A DNA stretch of 27,172 nucleotides, from NCBI GenBank assembly GCA_020060215.1, contig JAGVAP010000081.1, positions 1 through 27,172 of the forward strand. The letters run 5' to 3'. The position numbers and the translations under genes were made by a program. Positions 14,358 to 22,327 of this stretch are shown here, in pieces. Numbering within the stretch: the first letter of the stretch is position 1; each line of letters begins with the position of its first letter. The notes under the pieces were generated by a model. The model was not told the DNA's origin. It saw only the letters and a list, made by a program, of their open reading frames with translations, and made no database searches. Origin of the DNA: Deltaproteobacteria bacterium. Lineage in GTDB: Bacteria > Desulfobacterota > DSM-4660 > Desulfatiglandales > HGW-15.

Positions 14358-15457
14358 AGAAGATCAGAGTTCTGGTTGTAGACGACTCGGCCCTGGTGCG
14401 TCAGACGATCAGTGAGATCCTCGCCTCCGACCCGGACATAGAAGTCATGGGGACCGCGGCAGACCCGTTCGCGGCCGCGGAAAAGATCGCCCAAGAGATC
14501 CCGGATGTGATCACCCTCGACATCGAGATGCCCCGCATGGACGGGATCACCTTCCTCAGGAAAATCATGTCGCAGCACCCCATTCCGGTGGTGATCTGCT
14601 CCAGCATGGCGGGAAGCGGTTCGGACAACGCCTTCAAGGCACTGGAGTCAGGGGCGGTAGAGATCATCGAGAAACCCAAGCTCGGCACCCGGCAGTTCCT
14701 GCTGGAATCCAGGATTGTCTTCTGCGACACCGTAAAGGCTGCTGCAAGCTCGAAAAGAAAGCCCCGGCCGGCCACTCCACAAATCGAGCCCAAACTTACC
14801 GCAGATGCCGTGCTTCCCGGCCCGTCCCGCTCATCGGTCATTGAGACCACAGAGAAGGTTGTGGTGGTAGGGGCATCCACCGGGGGGACGGAGGCCCTGA
14901 AGACCTTTCTGGAAAACCTGCCGAAGGACAGCCCGGGCATGGTCATCGTTCAGCACATGCCCGAGCATTTCACCACCGCCTTCTCAAAACGGCTCGACGG
15001 TATCTGCACGATCGACGTCAAGGAGGCGGCCGATAACGATACGGTCCTTCGGGGCAGGGCATTGATTGCCCCCGGAAACAGACACACCATCCTGAAAAGA
15101 AGCGGCGCCCGTTACTACGTTGAAGTAAGGGACGGCCCGCTCGTGAGCCGGCACAGGCCTTCTGTAGACGTGCTCTTCCGCTCGGCCGCCCGATACGCCG
15201 CGGGCAACGCCGTCGGGGTCATCATGACCGGTATGGGTGACGATGGTGCGAGGGGGCTTCTGGAGATGAAAAACGCCGGCTCTTTTACCATTGCCCAGGA
15301 TGAGGAGACATGCGTCGTCTTCGGGATGCCGCATGAGGCCATAAAGAGAAATGCGGTTCAGAAGGTGCTTCCGCTCGATGAGATCGCCGGGGAGGTGCTT
15401 CTACGGTCGGCGCCTTGGGAAACCGGCTTCTCAACCATTTCAGACCGGAAGAAATAG
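14354..15457 (+). CDS. cheB: CheB receptor methylesterase/deamidase with receiver domain
   Basis: CheB removes methyl groups from receptors when phosphorylated by CheA. In the 367-residue product the receiver spans about 1-120, with the acidic pair in [10 protein letters not shown], the acceptor Asp in [11 protein letters not shown] and the Lys in [10 protein letters not shown] linker of about 40 residues follows, then the catalytic domain: nucleophile in [12 protein letters not shown], His in [12 protein letters not shown], Asp in [12 protein letters not shown]. All catalytic and phosphorylation residues are present. It is the last gene of the plus-strand che operon; no strong terminator follows, only a weak hairpin at 15535-15568. 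Confidence 0.94.
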   Translation: MKKIRVLVVDDSALVRQTISEILASDPDIEVMGTAADPFAAAEKIAQEIPDVITLDIEMPRMDGITFLRKIMSQHPIPVVICSSMAGSGSDNAFKALESGAVEIIEKPKLGTRQFLLESRIVFCDTVKAAASSKRKPRPATPQIEPKLTADAVLPGPSRSSVIETTEKVVVVGASTGGTEALKTFLENLPKDSPGMVIVQHMPEHFTTAFSKRLDGICTIDVKEAADNDTVLRGRALIAPGNRHTILKRSGARYYVEVRDGPLVSRHRPSVDVLFRSAARYAAGNAVGVIMTGMGDDGARGLLEMKNAGSFTIAQDEETCVVFGMPHEAIKRNAVQKVLPLDEIAGEVLLRSAPWETGFSTISDRKK

Positions 15458-15534
15458 GATCAATCCGGGTATCGGGCCGGTCGGAACACTTTTCGGAGCG
15501 GGAATGGCGACTCTCGGTTACTATCCGGGGATAT

Positions 15535-15568
15535 GGCCGCAGCCGTCGCAGGTCGCAAGGATGCGGCC
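15535..15568. other. weak hairpin downstream of cheB
   Basis: Inverted arms GGCCGCA (15535-15541) and TGCGGCC (15562-15568) enclose a 20-base loop. No T run follows, so it is not a classical intrinsic terminator. It lies 77 bases after the cheB stop and could slow or protect the 3' end of the che transcript, or be chance in GC-rich DNA. Confidence 0.25.
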
Positions 15569-15622
15569 GTGAGAGCACCGGGGATGATCTCATGCCGATC
15601 ATCGCCGCAGGTTTGCTTTAAT

Positions 15623-15886
15623 CTAGAAGTGAAGATGGAGCCTCCCCTGAAAGATGTTCGTTTCGCCGAAACCGTCAAGATCGGCCCGGATGTAGTTGAA
15701 CATGAGTCGGAGGTAAGAGTTCAGATACCAGTTGAGTCCGACGGTGATGTCACTCAATTCCCGTCCACGGATGTTGTCGTCGTTCAGGTCCAGGTGGGAA
15801 TATCTGAGTGCGACTTCCCATGCACCCCCAAAGACCCTCGATACGCTCATCGACAGACCCGTGATCCTGGCAAAATTACTCGGCAG
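15623..15886 (-). pseudogene. C-terminal fragment of a phosphate-selective (OprP/OprO-like) porin
   Basis: The minus strand encodes the last part of an outer-membrane beta-barrel: GGAWEVALRYSHLDLNDD, then VGLNWYLNSYLRLMFNYI, then a final strand ending in phenylalanine (GRLHLHF). Alternating hydrophobic strands and the terminal Phe are typical of Porin_O_P proteins, of which this is only about the last 87 of roughly 400 residues. In frame, a TGA lies just upstream of 15886, and I find no continuation in any frame of the upstream 300 bases. It is a remnant, not a working porin. The gene-poor stretch 15458-16161 holds this fragment, the weak hairpin and the doubtful ORF below; I see nothing else in it. 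Confidence 0.7.
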
Positions 15887-16031
15887 TCAACCCTGACATT
15901 TTCATTCGGCTATCACATCTTTCTTCCAGCTCAATCAGTCCCGCCTTGAGCATGGAATGGAGCAACTGCCACGCCTCGTTTGCCCTCTGACCGCCGGCCG
16001 GGCGTGCTTCTTCTCGCCCGGCTCCGGGCAT
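15876..16031 (-). pseudogene. doubtful small ORF or gene remnant abutting the porin fragment
   Basis: A 51-residue minus-strand frame runs from ATG 16031 (MPGAGREEARPAGG) to TAA at 15876. Its C-terminal half (ANEAWQLLHSMLKAGLIELE) looks like a coding amphipathic helix. No ribosome site is visible, and an in-frame stop lies about 16 codons upstream. It overlaps the start of the porin fragment by 11 bases, so the two pieces may have been joined by a rearrangement. I do not recognise the family. Confidence 0.22.
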
Positions 16032-16161
16032 TATACGAGCAGACTTCTTAGCAGGGTCGTGCCGAAGCCGTCACAGGGTCTTTCTTTTCGTTTCACCCTC
16101 ATGTTTTTAGGCCTACTTTCATTCTCGGCCGAGACACCCGGGGAAAGCGAAATAGGGGACC

Positions 16162-16662
16162 ATGGCCCATCAGAAGCGCCCGAAATTAGCAGCCCGAGAT
16201 TCCTGCTTGACGCACTCAAGCCAAGTCCTTTATGTTCCGGCGAAATGGAAGACCTTTCCCGTCACCTCGGTTTCAGTGGCTAGTCCAGCCACGAGAGAGC
16301 CCATCGATGATGTCAGATTTGAGATTGGAGGACGAGCAGTTGATCCAGGAAACCTGGCGGACCATGTCATGACCGAGATTCTCAACGCCGTTGAAGAAGA
16401 TCTGCGGGCCAAAATCGGTTCAATCCGGCACCCGGAGACAGGTGAGTTCCCTGTGCTGGTTGTCCGGGGAAGTACGCTGGAAAATCTGCATGTTGAAGTA
16501 ACGGGGTCCCCAAAACTCATTGCTCTTGTCCATGAGCGCCTTCACCCTGATGAGAAAAAAGGAATGAACGAAGAAATCGAAAAGCCCGGCGGGGTAGTTC
16601 ATTCTATCTTTAAAGCTCCCCCCCAGAAGGTGAGGGGTACGGGGGCTATAACAAATAAATAA
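16162..16662 (+). CDS. hypothetical protein, conserved-looking C-terminal domain
   Basis: This 166-residue product has no family I can name with confidence. The start ATG 16162 has AGGGGACC upstream. Residues 1-40 are low in pattern and may not be translated. Residues about 48-135 look folded: DVRFEIGGRAVDPGNLADHV, an acidic helix (ILNAVEEDLRAKIG), RHPETGEFPVLVVRGSTL, and EVTGSPKLIALVHERL, consistent with a small alpha/beta domain. There is no signal peptide or membrane segment. It points toward the minus-strand signalling operon (convergent, 69 bases between the stops) and has no obvious partner. A weak imperfect hairpin (CTTGAG...CTCAGG) follows its stop. Confidence 0.6.
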   Translation: MAHQKRPKLAARDSCLTHSSQVLYVPAKWKTFPVTSVSVASPATREPIDDVRFEIGGRAVDPGNLADHVMTEILNAVEEDLRAKIGSIRHPETGEFPVLVVRGSTLENLHVEVTGSPKLIALVHERLHPDEKKGMNEEIEKPGGVVHSIFKAPPQKVRGTGAITNK

Positions 16663-16731
16663 AAAGAGCTTGAGTGTCTTGCTCAGGATGTAGGAGCGGG
16701 TTATACATTCAGAGTGGATCCAGGCGGATGA

Positions 16732-17898
16732 CTACGATGATGCGTCTTTTCCCTGAGATGAAATCGTTTCCATAGAAAAGGGTAGTGAGTCGTCTTTACA
16801 CCTTGCAACATAATAACATTGAACCGGTTCGGTCTTGTTCTTAAGGGCCATTCTGGCTGAATTCTTTATGGGAAATTTGCCCTTGTTTTCCTGGTAGGTA
16901 TTGTCCCCCAGAACTATCTCTCCGCCTTTCGCAACTTGCTGAATTTTTGCAGCCGTGTTGACACAATCGCCCATTACTGTGTAATCCATCCTATTCCTGG
17001 ACCCTATATTTCCAACGATAGCATAACCCGTGTTTATGCCGATGCCTATTGAGAAAAGTTGTTTGCCTGTCTCTGCCCTCAATTTCATCAGTGACTCCGT
17101 GGCTTGCTGCATCTCAAGGGCCGCTTTAATGGCATTGGAGGATGGATCTCCCTCTATTTCAATCAGTCCGAATACGGCTACGATCTGGTCCCCAACGAAC
17201 TTATCAAGTACGCCGCTGTTCTTGAAAATGATATCGACCATTCGATCGTAAAATTCATTGAGCATGACAATAAGCTCCTCAGCTTGCATGACCTCTGCGA
17301 TGGAAGTGAAAGACCTGATGTCGGCAAAAAGAACGGTAACTTTCTTTCTCTCATTCTCAAAAAATTCACCTTCCTTTTGAGCCATCAACCTATCCACCAG
17401 GTTTTTCCCAACGTACCGAGTCAGCCTATTCCTCAGGGTTTCTTCTCGCTTGGCCTTCTTATAGGATCGGCTAAGGTCCTTTGCGTAGCTCAAGAGCTGG
17501 ACAGACTGTTCTCTCATCTCCCGGTTGGCTTCCTGGAGGCTGTTGAAAAGGCTGTTAAAGTGTCTTGCGATCTCATTTAACTCATAATCTGCGTTGGTGG
17601 TCTTCACCAGTTCACTCTTTTTGCCCTCCACTATCAAGCGTGTTTCACCAACTAGTCTAACGAGCTGATCCGCTGATCTACGGATAATTGAAAAGCCAGT
17701 GAGGATGGAAAAAAGAATCAAGGGTGAGAACAGAAGCATCATTTCTGTGGCCTCTATTTTCTCCATTACGAAGAGGTAAATGACAATAAGGTAGGGCATA
17801 ATGGAGAGAAAGAGGAAGGAGACCCGTATCTTCCCTGAAAAGCTGCCATAATTATGGTAGATTGAATTGCGCATCGTTAATCCCTGGCGCCGCCCCAC
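16732..17898 (-). CDS. membrane-anchored class III adenylate/guanylate cyclase
   Basis: This nucleotidyl cyclase is the last gene of the minus-strand signalling operon. Of 388 residues, about 25-75 form two membrane helices (VSFLFLSIMPYLIVIYLFV and MMLLFSPLILFSILTGFSI). A HAMP-like and coiled-coil linker follows (80-160), then the catalytic domain. Metal-binding aspartates are in VTVLFADIRSFTSI and KFVGDQIVAVFG. The substrate Lys precedes the second, and Thr occupies the second specificity position (MDYTVMGDCVN), a Lys/Thr pair associated with bacterial adenylyl cyclases. The transition-state Asn is present, but the following Arg is Lys (VNTAAKIQ; codon 16945-16947). Start is GTG 17898, or ATG 17874 (MRNSIYHN). 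The periplasmic loop is almost absent, so regulation is probably intracellular. Confidence 0.88.
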   Translation of the reverse strand: MGRRQGLTMRNSIYHNYGSFSGKIRVSFLFLSIMPYLIVIYLFVMEKIEATEMMLLFSPLILFSILTGFSIIRRSADQLVRLVGETRLIVEGKKSELVKTTNADYELNEIARHFNSLFNSLQEANREMREQSVQLLSYAKDLSRSYKKAKREETLRNRLTRYVGKNLVDRLMAQKEGEFFENERKKVTVLFADIRSFTSIAEVMQAEELIVMLNEFYDRMVDIIFKNSGVLDKFVGDQIVAVFGLIEIEGDPSSNAIKAALEMQQATESLMKLRAETGKQLFSIGIGINTGYAIVGNIGSRNRMDYTVMGDCVNTAAKIQQVAKGGEIVLGDNTYQENKGKFPIKNSARMALKNKTEPVQCYYVARCKDDSLPFSMETISSQGKDASS

Positions 17899-17916
17899 CT
17901 CTGCTCTTGCTGTTGT

Positions 17917-18276
17917 TCAGGCATTCCTCACGAGTCGCAACGGGGTATCTAAGCAAATCGAAATCGCCGTTTTCTGGTCAGAGATTTCGTTGCCGACCTC
18001 AGGTTGGATACGGACCACTCGGCCGACTCCATTCATTAAGGCCTTTACCTCACTCGTGGCTGGTAGATCAATGGCTATGCTCACTATCTGCCCGATATTA
18101 TAGATGCTTGGGCAGCTAGAGGTGAATTTTACCCCACTGCCTGATATGTCTACCAGACGCACTTTGTCTTTATATGCAGTCTTTTGTTTATTCCCGATTG
18201 AGATAACAGCCATGAAGTCTAACCCGATACGAGCGAAAAGCCTCTTTTCAGATTTTGAATCAATGTCCACAGCCAT
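17917..18276 (-). CDS. PilZ-domain c-di-GMP-binding protein
   Basis: This single-domain protein of 119 residues has both c-di-GMP motifs of PilZ: RxxxR (Arg 12 and Arg 16 in EKRLFARIG) and DxSxxG (Asp 43, Ser 45, Gly 48 in LVDISGSGVKF). The barrel continues to about residue 105 (VGRVVRIQPEVGNE). It should change shape on c-di-GMP binding and act on a partner that is not evident from the sequence. The ATG at 18276 has its purine stretch too close; GTG 18270 with AAGGA five bases upstream is an equally good start. It lies between the HD-GYP and cyclase genes on the same strand, so it could sense the signal that the HD-GYP protein degrades. Confidence 0.85.
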   Translation of the reverse strand: MAVDIDSKSEKRLFARIGLDFMAVISIGNKQKTAYKDKVRLVDISGSGVKFTSSCPSIYNIGQIVSIAIDLPATSEVKALMNGVGRVVRIQPEVGNEISDQKTAISICLDTPLRLVRNA

Positions 18277-18334
18277 CCTTCAATCAATGGGAGACTCGGG
18301 TTGTTCCAAAAACAAGCCTTCCCGAGACTCAAAA

Positions 18335-19471
18335 TTACGCTGGTCCGGTTTCAATCGTGGGATGCGTTTTTGATCTCGATCCTTCCACCTCGGACTTGAT
18401 TTTCAGGACCTCTTCCAGGTTTCCCATAAACACGTCCAGGATCTGCGGATCAAAATGAATGCCCCTTCCTTCTCTCATGATATCCAGTGTCTTTTCCAAA
18501 GGCAGAGCCTTCTTATACGGCCTTTGAGAACTCAGGGCGTCAAATACGTCGGCTACAGCAGCTATTCTCCCGCAAAGGGGAATTCTTTCCCCTGAAAGGC
18601 CCATTGGATAGCCTTCTCCGTTCCATTTTTCGTGATGAGATAGAGCAATATCCGCGCCCAGAGCGATAACCTCAGCGGTTGAGCCAGCAAGGATCTTTTC
18701 GCCAATGCTTGTATGGGTTTTCATTATGGTCCACTCTTCCTGATTCAGCTTATCCGGCTTCATGAGGATGGAATCCGGTATTCCGATCTTACCCACATCG
18801 TGCATTGGAGAGGCGTAGATAATGTTTTCCCTTTCTCCAGGGGGCAGTCCAAGCTTTTCAGCGAGCAAGGCGCAGTAGCGACTCATGCGAATAATATGGT
18901 CGGCAGTATCCTCGTCCTTAAACTCGGCGGCAATTACCAGTCGTTGAATGGTTTCGAGGTAAGCAAGCTGAAGATTCTTGTGGGAGACTTTAAGTTGCTG
19001 GAAATTCAGGTTCAAGTCTTCACCGTATCTCAGAAGTTGCTGATTGGCCATTTCAAGGTCTTTGAAAAGCATGTCCTTTTCCTTGATAAGTTTGCGCTCC
19101 CCCAGGGCGCGACTCACTCGATTCAGCAACTCTTCCATTTTGAGTGGTTTGGTCATAAAATCGTTGGCACCTTTTTGAATGGCCTCCGCATACCCGTATT
19201 CTGAATTGCAGGTGAACGCAATAACGTGGCAATCGGAGATCTCCCTGATCCTCTCTATGATGTCCAACTCGCTCAACCCGGGCATGACTATATCCGTGAG
19301 GACTAAATCAATATCCTTCCTTTCCAGAATCGTAACAGCTTGCTTAGCATCACCTGAGGTTGTGCACCTGAACCCATTTGCTTTCAACACCTCCGAACAA
19401 AAAGTCCTGATTTTTTCGTCATCGTCGACCACCAAAATATGACATTCCAGGAGACCTGATTCCATCTTCAT
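18335..19471 (-). CDS. response regulator with HD-GYP phosphodiesterase (RpfG type)
   Basis: The 378-residue product begins with a receiver (acidic pair in LVVDDDEKIR, acceptor Asp in VLTDIVMPG, Lys in FMTKPLKME). A coiled-coil helix (about 125-180) follows, then an HD-GYP domain that hydrolyses c-di-GMP. His 224-Asp 225 lie in MHDVGKIGIPD, with further metal residues in LSHHEKWNGEGYP, including the GYP signature. The start ATG 19471 (MKMESGLLE) is preceded by AGAGAGG. A longer version from 19552 would overlap the receiver gene and lacks support. Phosphorylation by one of the upstream kinases probably controls activity. Confidence 0.92.
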   Translation of the reverse strand: MKMESGLLECHILVVDDDEKIRTFCSEVLKANGFRCTTSGDAKQAVTILERKDIDLVLTDIVMPGLSELDIIERIREISDCHVIAFTCNSEYGYAEAIQKGANDFMTKPLKMEELLNRVSRALGERKLIKEKDMLFKDLEMANQQLLRYGEDLNLNFQQLKVSHKNLQLAYLETIQRLVIAAEFKDEDTADHIIRMSRYCALLAEKLGLPPGERENIIYASPMHDVGKIGIPDSILMKPDKLNQEEWTIMKTHTSIGEKILAGSTAEVIALGADIALSHHEKWNGEGYPMGLSGERIPLCGRIAAVADVFDALSSQRPYKKALPLEKTLDIMREGRGIHFDPQILDVFMGNLEEVLKIKSEVEGSRSKTHPTIETGPA

Positions 19472-19544
19472 ATTCCTCTCTCTTGAAGGTTCCGGGTAAG
19501 TTGAGATGCAAACCCGAGCGCAGCAATTCCCAGGTGGGAGGTTA

Positions 19545-19910
19545 TCATCCAAGGATCTCTTCCACTTTCCTTAATAGCTCTATAGGACTAAAAGGCTTTA
19601 CGAAATAATCTGTCGCGCCGGCTCTCAATCCTTCTGCTCGGTCGTAATCCTGTCCCTTGGCCGTCAGCATGATGACGGGACAGTCCCGGGTCTCGGGATC
19701 GTTCTTGATAACCCGGGTCGCCTCCAGACCGTCCATCCCGCCCGGCATCATCACATCCATCAGGATCAGGTCGGGCTTCTCGGCCCTTGCCCTCTCGATT
19801 GCTTTTTCCCCGCTGTCTGCCTTCAATGTCCTGTATTGGTCGGTGCGGAGTGTGACCTCCACGAGTTCCCTGACCTCTTCCCTGTCATCCACGATAAGAA
19901 TCGTTTTCAT
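19545..19910 (-). CDS. single-domain response regulator (CheY-like)
   Basis: This receiver of 121 residues has no output domain. It has the acidic pair in LIVDDREEVRE, the acceptor Asp in LILMDVMMPGGMDG, the Thr in VIMLTAKG and the Lys in YFVKPFSPIELL, so it is phosphorylation-competent. The extra Gly in PGGMDG is common in stand-alone receivers linked to hybrid kinases. An AGGAG ribosome site precedes ATG 19910. It lies 36 bases after the hybrid kinase and 73 bases before the HD-GYP gene, so it may act as a phosphate shuttle between them. The direct target is unknown. Confidence 0.92.
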   Translation of the reverse strand: MKTILIVDDREEVRELVEVTLRTDQYRTLKADSGEKAIERARAEKPDLILMDVMMPGGMDGLEATRVIKNDPETRDCPVIMLTAKGQDYDRAEGLRAGATDYFVKPFSPIELLRKVEEILG

Positions 19911-19946
19911 AAGATCTCCTCTCCATTCTGCATTCCGGGCTTCGCA

Positions 19947-21599
19947 TCACTTCAGTGGTATGTTGAAGCAGACCTTGGTTCCCTCTCCGGGCTTGCTCTC
20001 CACCCACACGTTTCCGCCGTGGGCCTCCACGATATACTTCACGATGCTCATTCCGAGTCCTGTCCCCTCAATGGCGGTATTCGATGAGTCGGCCCGCCAG
20101 AACTTGTCAAACATTCTTCTCACCTGCTCGGGGGTCATGCCGATCCCATGGTCCTCCACCACGACTAAAACACTTTTTTGTTGATTGTTGGCGCTGACCC
20201 GAATGTCGCCCCCTTCGGGTGAATACTTCACGGCGTTGCTGAAGATGTTTTCAAGGGCCTGATCCATCTTGTCCCTGTCCGCGACGACCTCTACGGGTCC
20301 ATCGGAGAGAATGAGGGAGAAACGATGTGTTGTGGCACTTGACTCATAAAGAGCAGTCTTCTGCCGAATCAGATCACAGAGATCGAAGGCGGTCTTGCTA
20401 AGTGAAAACCCTTTCCCAGACTCTATCCTGGATATATCCAGAAGATCATTGATGATGTTTGTGAGGTTCACCGCCTGTTTGCTGATGTGCTCCATAAACC
20501 GCCTCTGCTCCTTTGCAGGAATGTTCTCCCGGGTCAGGAGGATCTCCGAGAATCCCCTGATAGATGTGAGGGGTGATCTGAGCTCATGGGCTGCGGTGGA
20601 GAGAAACCCCGTTTTCATCCTGTCTAACTCTCGTTCTTTGGTCACATCATGAAAGATCGTTACGGTGCCGATCCGCCGCCCTTTCGGGTCTCTGACCGGT
20701 GCAGTCCGGGCTTGAAGGATGATCGGGTTTTCCTTGGTACTTGTCGGCAAGGTGAAATCGAATTGATACCCAACCTCTCGCCTGTTCAACGCTACATCCA
20801 ATCGGTCCCTCAGAGTACTGTCGTTAATCGCAAAGGATATAGATCTATTTGAAACAGCGGAAAAATCGGCTCTGAGTTGCGCCTCGGCTACTGGATTCAT
20901 CAAGATGAGGTTGTTGGACATATCGGTCACAATCAGACCGTCGGCCACGGATTTAAGAATTGATCCCAGGTGCGCCCTTTCCGATTCGGCATCCTTGAGG
21001 GCGCTATCCAAATCCTTAGTTCTCTCTTCCACCATCCGCTCTAGGTTCTGCGAATAGGACTTCAGCTCGTCCTCCGTCCGTTTCCGAATGGCGATCTCTT
21101 CGGTCAAGTCTCGGTTCGCCTCCTCCAGCTGCAATGTTCGCTCCCGGACTAGTTTCTCGAGTTGAGTTTCCGATTCTTCCAGCAATCTGACGTGCTTCTG
21201 GAGCTGCCTCCTCGTTTGGTAGAGATCCGCGAGTATTCTCACCTTTGAAGACAACATGACCGGATCGAAGGGTTTAACGATGTAGTCGATCGCGCCTAGG
21301 GAATACCCTTTAGAAATGTTTTGCATATCCTTGTGCGCCGCCGAGAGGAACAGGATTGGGATCAGTCGGGTCTTTTCCCTTTTTCGGATCAATTGAGCCG
21401 TCTCAAACCCATCCATTTCCGGCATCTGGACATCCAAGAGGATCATGGCAAAGTCGTGCTTGAGCAGGAGGGAAAGGCCTTCCTTGCCAGATCCGGCCTC
21501 TACCAATTCATATTCCTGGGGACCAAGGATGGCCCTGAGGGTCAGCAGGTTCTCAGGCCGATCATCAACGGCAAGGATTCTGACTTTTTCCTTCTTCAT
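19947..21599 (-). CDS. hybrid sensor kinase: REC, coiled coil, PAS, HisKA, HATPase
   Basis: This soluble sensor kinase has 550 residues, starting at ATG 21599 with AAGGAGTG upstream. It has an N-terminal receiver (ILAVDDRPENLL, Asp in MILLDVQMPEMDG, Lys in YIVKPFDPV) and a long charged coiled coil (about 125-210). A PAS domain is at about 225-335 (SVADGLIVTDMSNNLILMNP). HisKA carries the phospho-His in STAAHELRSPL. The HATPase has the N-box (ENIFSNAVKYSPEGG), G1 (EDHGIGM) and G2 (GTGLGMSIVKYI). There is no membrane segment. The start overlaps the end of the CheB gene by 35 bases. Its own receiver lies ahead of the kinase, so it may be switched by the large kinase encoded upstream. Confidence 0.93.
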   Translation of the reverse strand: MKKEKVRILAVDDRPENLLTLRAILGPQEYELVEAGSGKEGLSLLLKHDFAMILLDVQMPEMDGFETAQLIRKREKTRLIPILFLSAAHKDMQNISKGYSLGAIDYIVKPFDPVMLSSKVRILADLYQTRRQLQKHVRLLEESETQLEKLVRERTLQLEEANRDLTEEIAIRKRTEDELKSYSQNLERMVEERTKDLDSALKDAESERAHLGSILKSVADGLIVTDMSNNLILMNPVAEAQLRADFSAVSNRSISFAINDSTLRDRLDVALNRREVGYQFDFTLPTSTKENPIILQARTAPVRDPKGRRIGTVTIFHDVTKERELDRMKTGFLSTAAHELRSPLTSIRGFSEILLTRENIPAKEQRRFMEHISKQAVNLTNIINDLLDISRIESGKGFSLSKTAFDLCDLIRQKTALYESSATTHRFSLILSDGPVEVVADRDKMDQALENIFSNAVKYSPEGGDIRVSANNQQKSVLVVVEDHGIGMTPEQVRRMFDKFWRADSSNTAIEGTGLGMSIVKYIVEAHGGNVWVESKPGEGTKVCFNIPLK

Positions 21600-22308
21600 T
21601 AACGACACTCCTTGTTCCTCGTTCCGGATTCCGATGCAATAGTCCCATTTTCTCACCAAGCCCCAGGAGAAATCTCCCAATCTCCTCTGGCTTCATGACC
21701 CTGTCCACTTTGGTTTCGGCGATCGCAGCCAGGGGCATGATGGCGGCTTTTGCCGAGTCTGGATCCTGGGCCACTGTAAAGCCGCCCCGCGCCTTTATCT
21801 TTACCAAGCCACTTGCGCCATCCCTACTGGCGCCGGTGAGAATAATTCCGACTACGCTGCTCCCGCAAGCCTCTGCAACGCTTTCAAAAAGGACGTCGAT
21901 CGATGGCCGTGCATGGTTTACTTCCTCATCCGTGCTGAGGACGAAATGGAGAGCAGGGTGGTGAACCGACAAATCTTCCGCTACTGCACATTCCCTCTCG
22001 ATGAGCAGATGGTAATCCGGAGGTGCCAGGTAGATCCACCCTGTCTCGATCGGCATTTTGTCTTCCGCCTCCATCACGGGGATGGAACAGGCTTTTCGCA
22101 GGTGCTCGACCAGGACATCTCCCGAGTCTCTATGGCGGTGGAGAACCACAACCAACGGGAAGGGGTAATCCTTGGGCAGGCTCGGCAGGATGATATCGAC
22201 CGCCTCCACCCCTCCCAATGAGGCACCCAGCACCACGATCCTGGGATCAATACACCCTCTTGAGTGCCTGCGTTTCATTGAGACTCCAGACTCAGATCCG
22301 CTTGACAT
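21565..22308 (-). CDS. cheB: CheB-type methylesterase without receiver domain
   Basis: The 247-residue product is only a CheB catalytic domain. The nucleophile Ser is in VVLGASLGGVEAV, the His in VLHRHRDSGDVL and the Asp in GIILTGASRDGASG; a DVLFESVAEA segment also matches the family. The receiver that normally gates the enzyme is missing, so control must come from elsewhere. ATG 22308 is chosen because GGAGGG lies nine bases upstream; the frame runs on to 22386 inside the CheR gene. CheR and CheB pairs next to hybrid kinases, without any MCP, are a recognised non-chemotaxis arrangement. The substrate may be a kinase or a distant receptor. Confidence 0.9.
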   Translation of the reverse strand: MSSGSESGVSMKRRHSRGCIDPRIVVLGASLGGVEAVDIILPSLPKDYPFPLVVVLHRHRDSGDVLVEHLRKACSIPVMEAEDKMPIETGWIYLAPPDYHLLIERECAVAEDLSVHHPALHFVLSTDEEVNHARPSIDVLFESVAEACGSSVVGIILTGASRDGASGLVKIKARGGFTVAQDPDSAKAAIMPLAAIAETKVDRVMKPEEIGRFLLGLGEKMGLLHRNPERGTRSVVNEEGKSQNPCR

Positions 22309-22327
22309 CCGGTGCGACCCTCCGCAT

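Noticed and set aside
16612..16650. G/C-run hairpin at the end of the hypothetical gene as terminator of the minus operon
   Set aside because: The arms are imperfect (AGCTCCCCC against GGGGGCT) and lie inside the coding frame; only a short TTTAAAG follows on the minus strand.
18291..18330. Hairpin (CTCGGG ... CCCGAG) between the HD-GYP and PilZ genes as a terminator
   Set aside because: The stem is interrupted by an unpaired GCCTT and there is no T run on the minus strand; the genes on both sides are probably co-transcribed.
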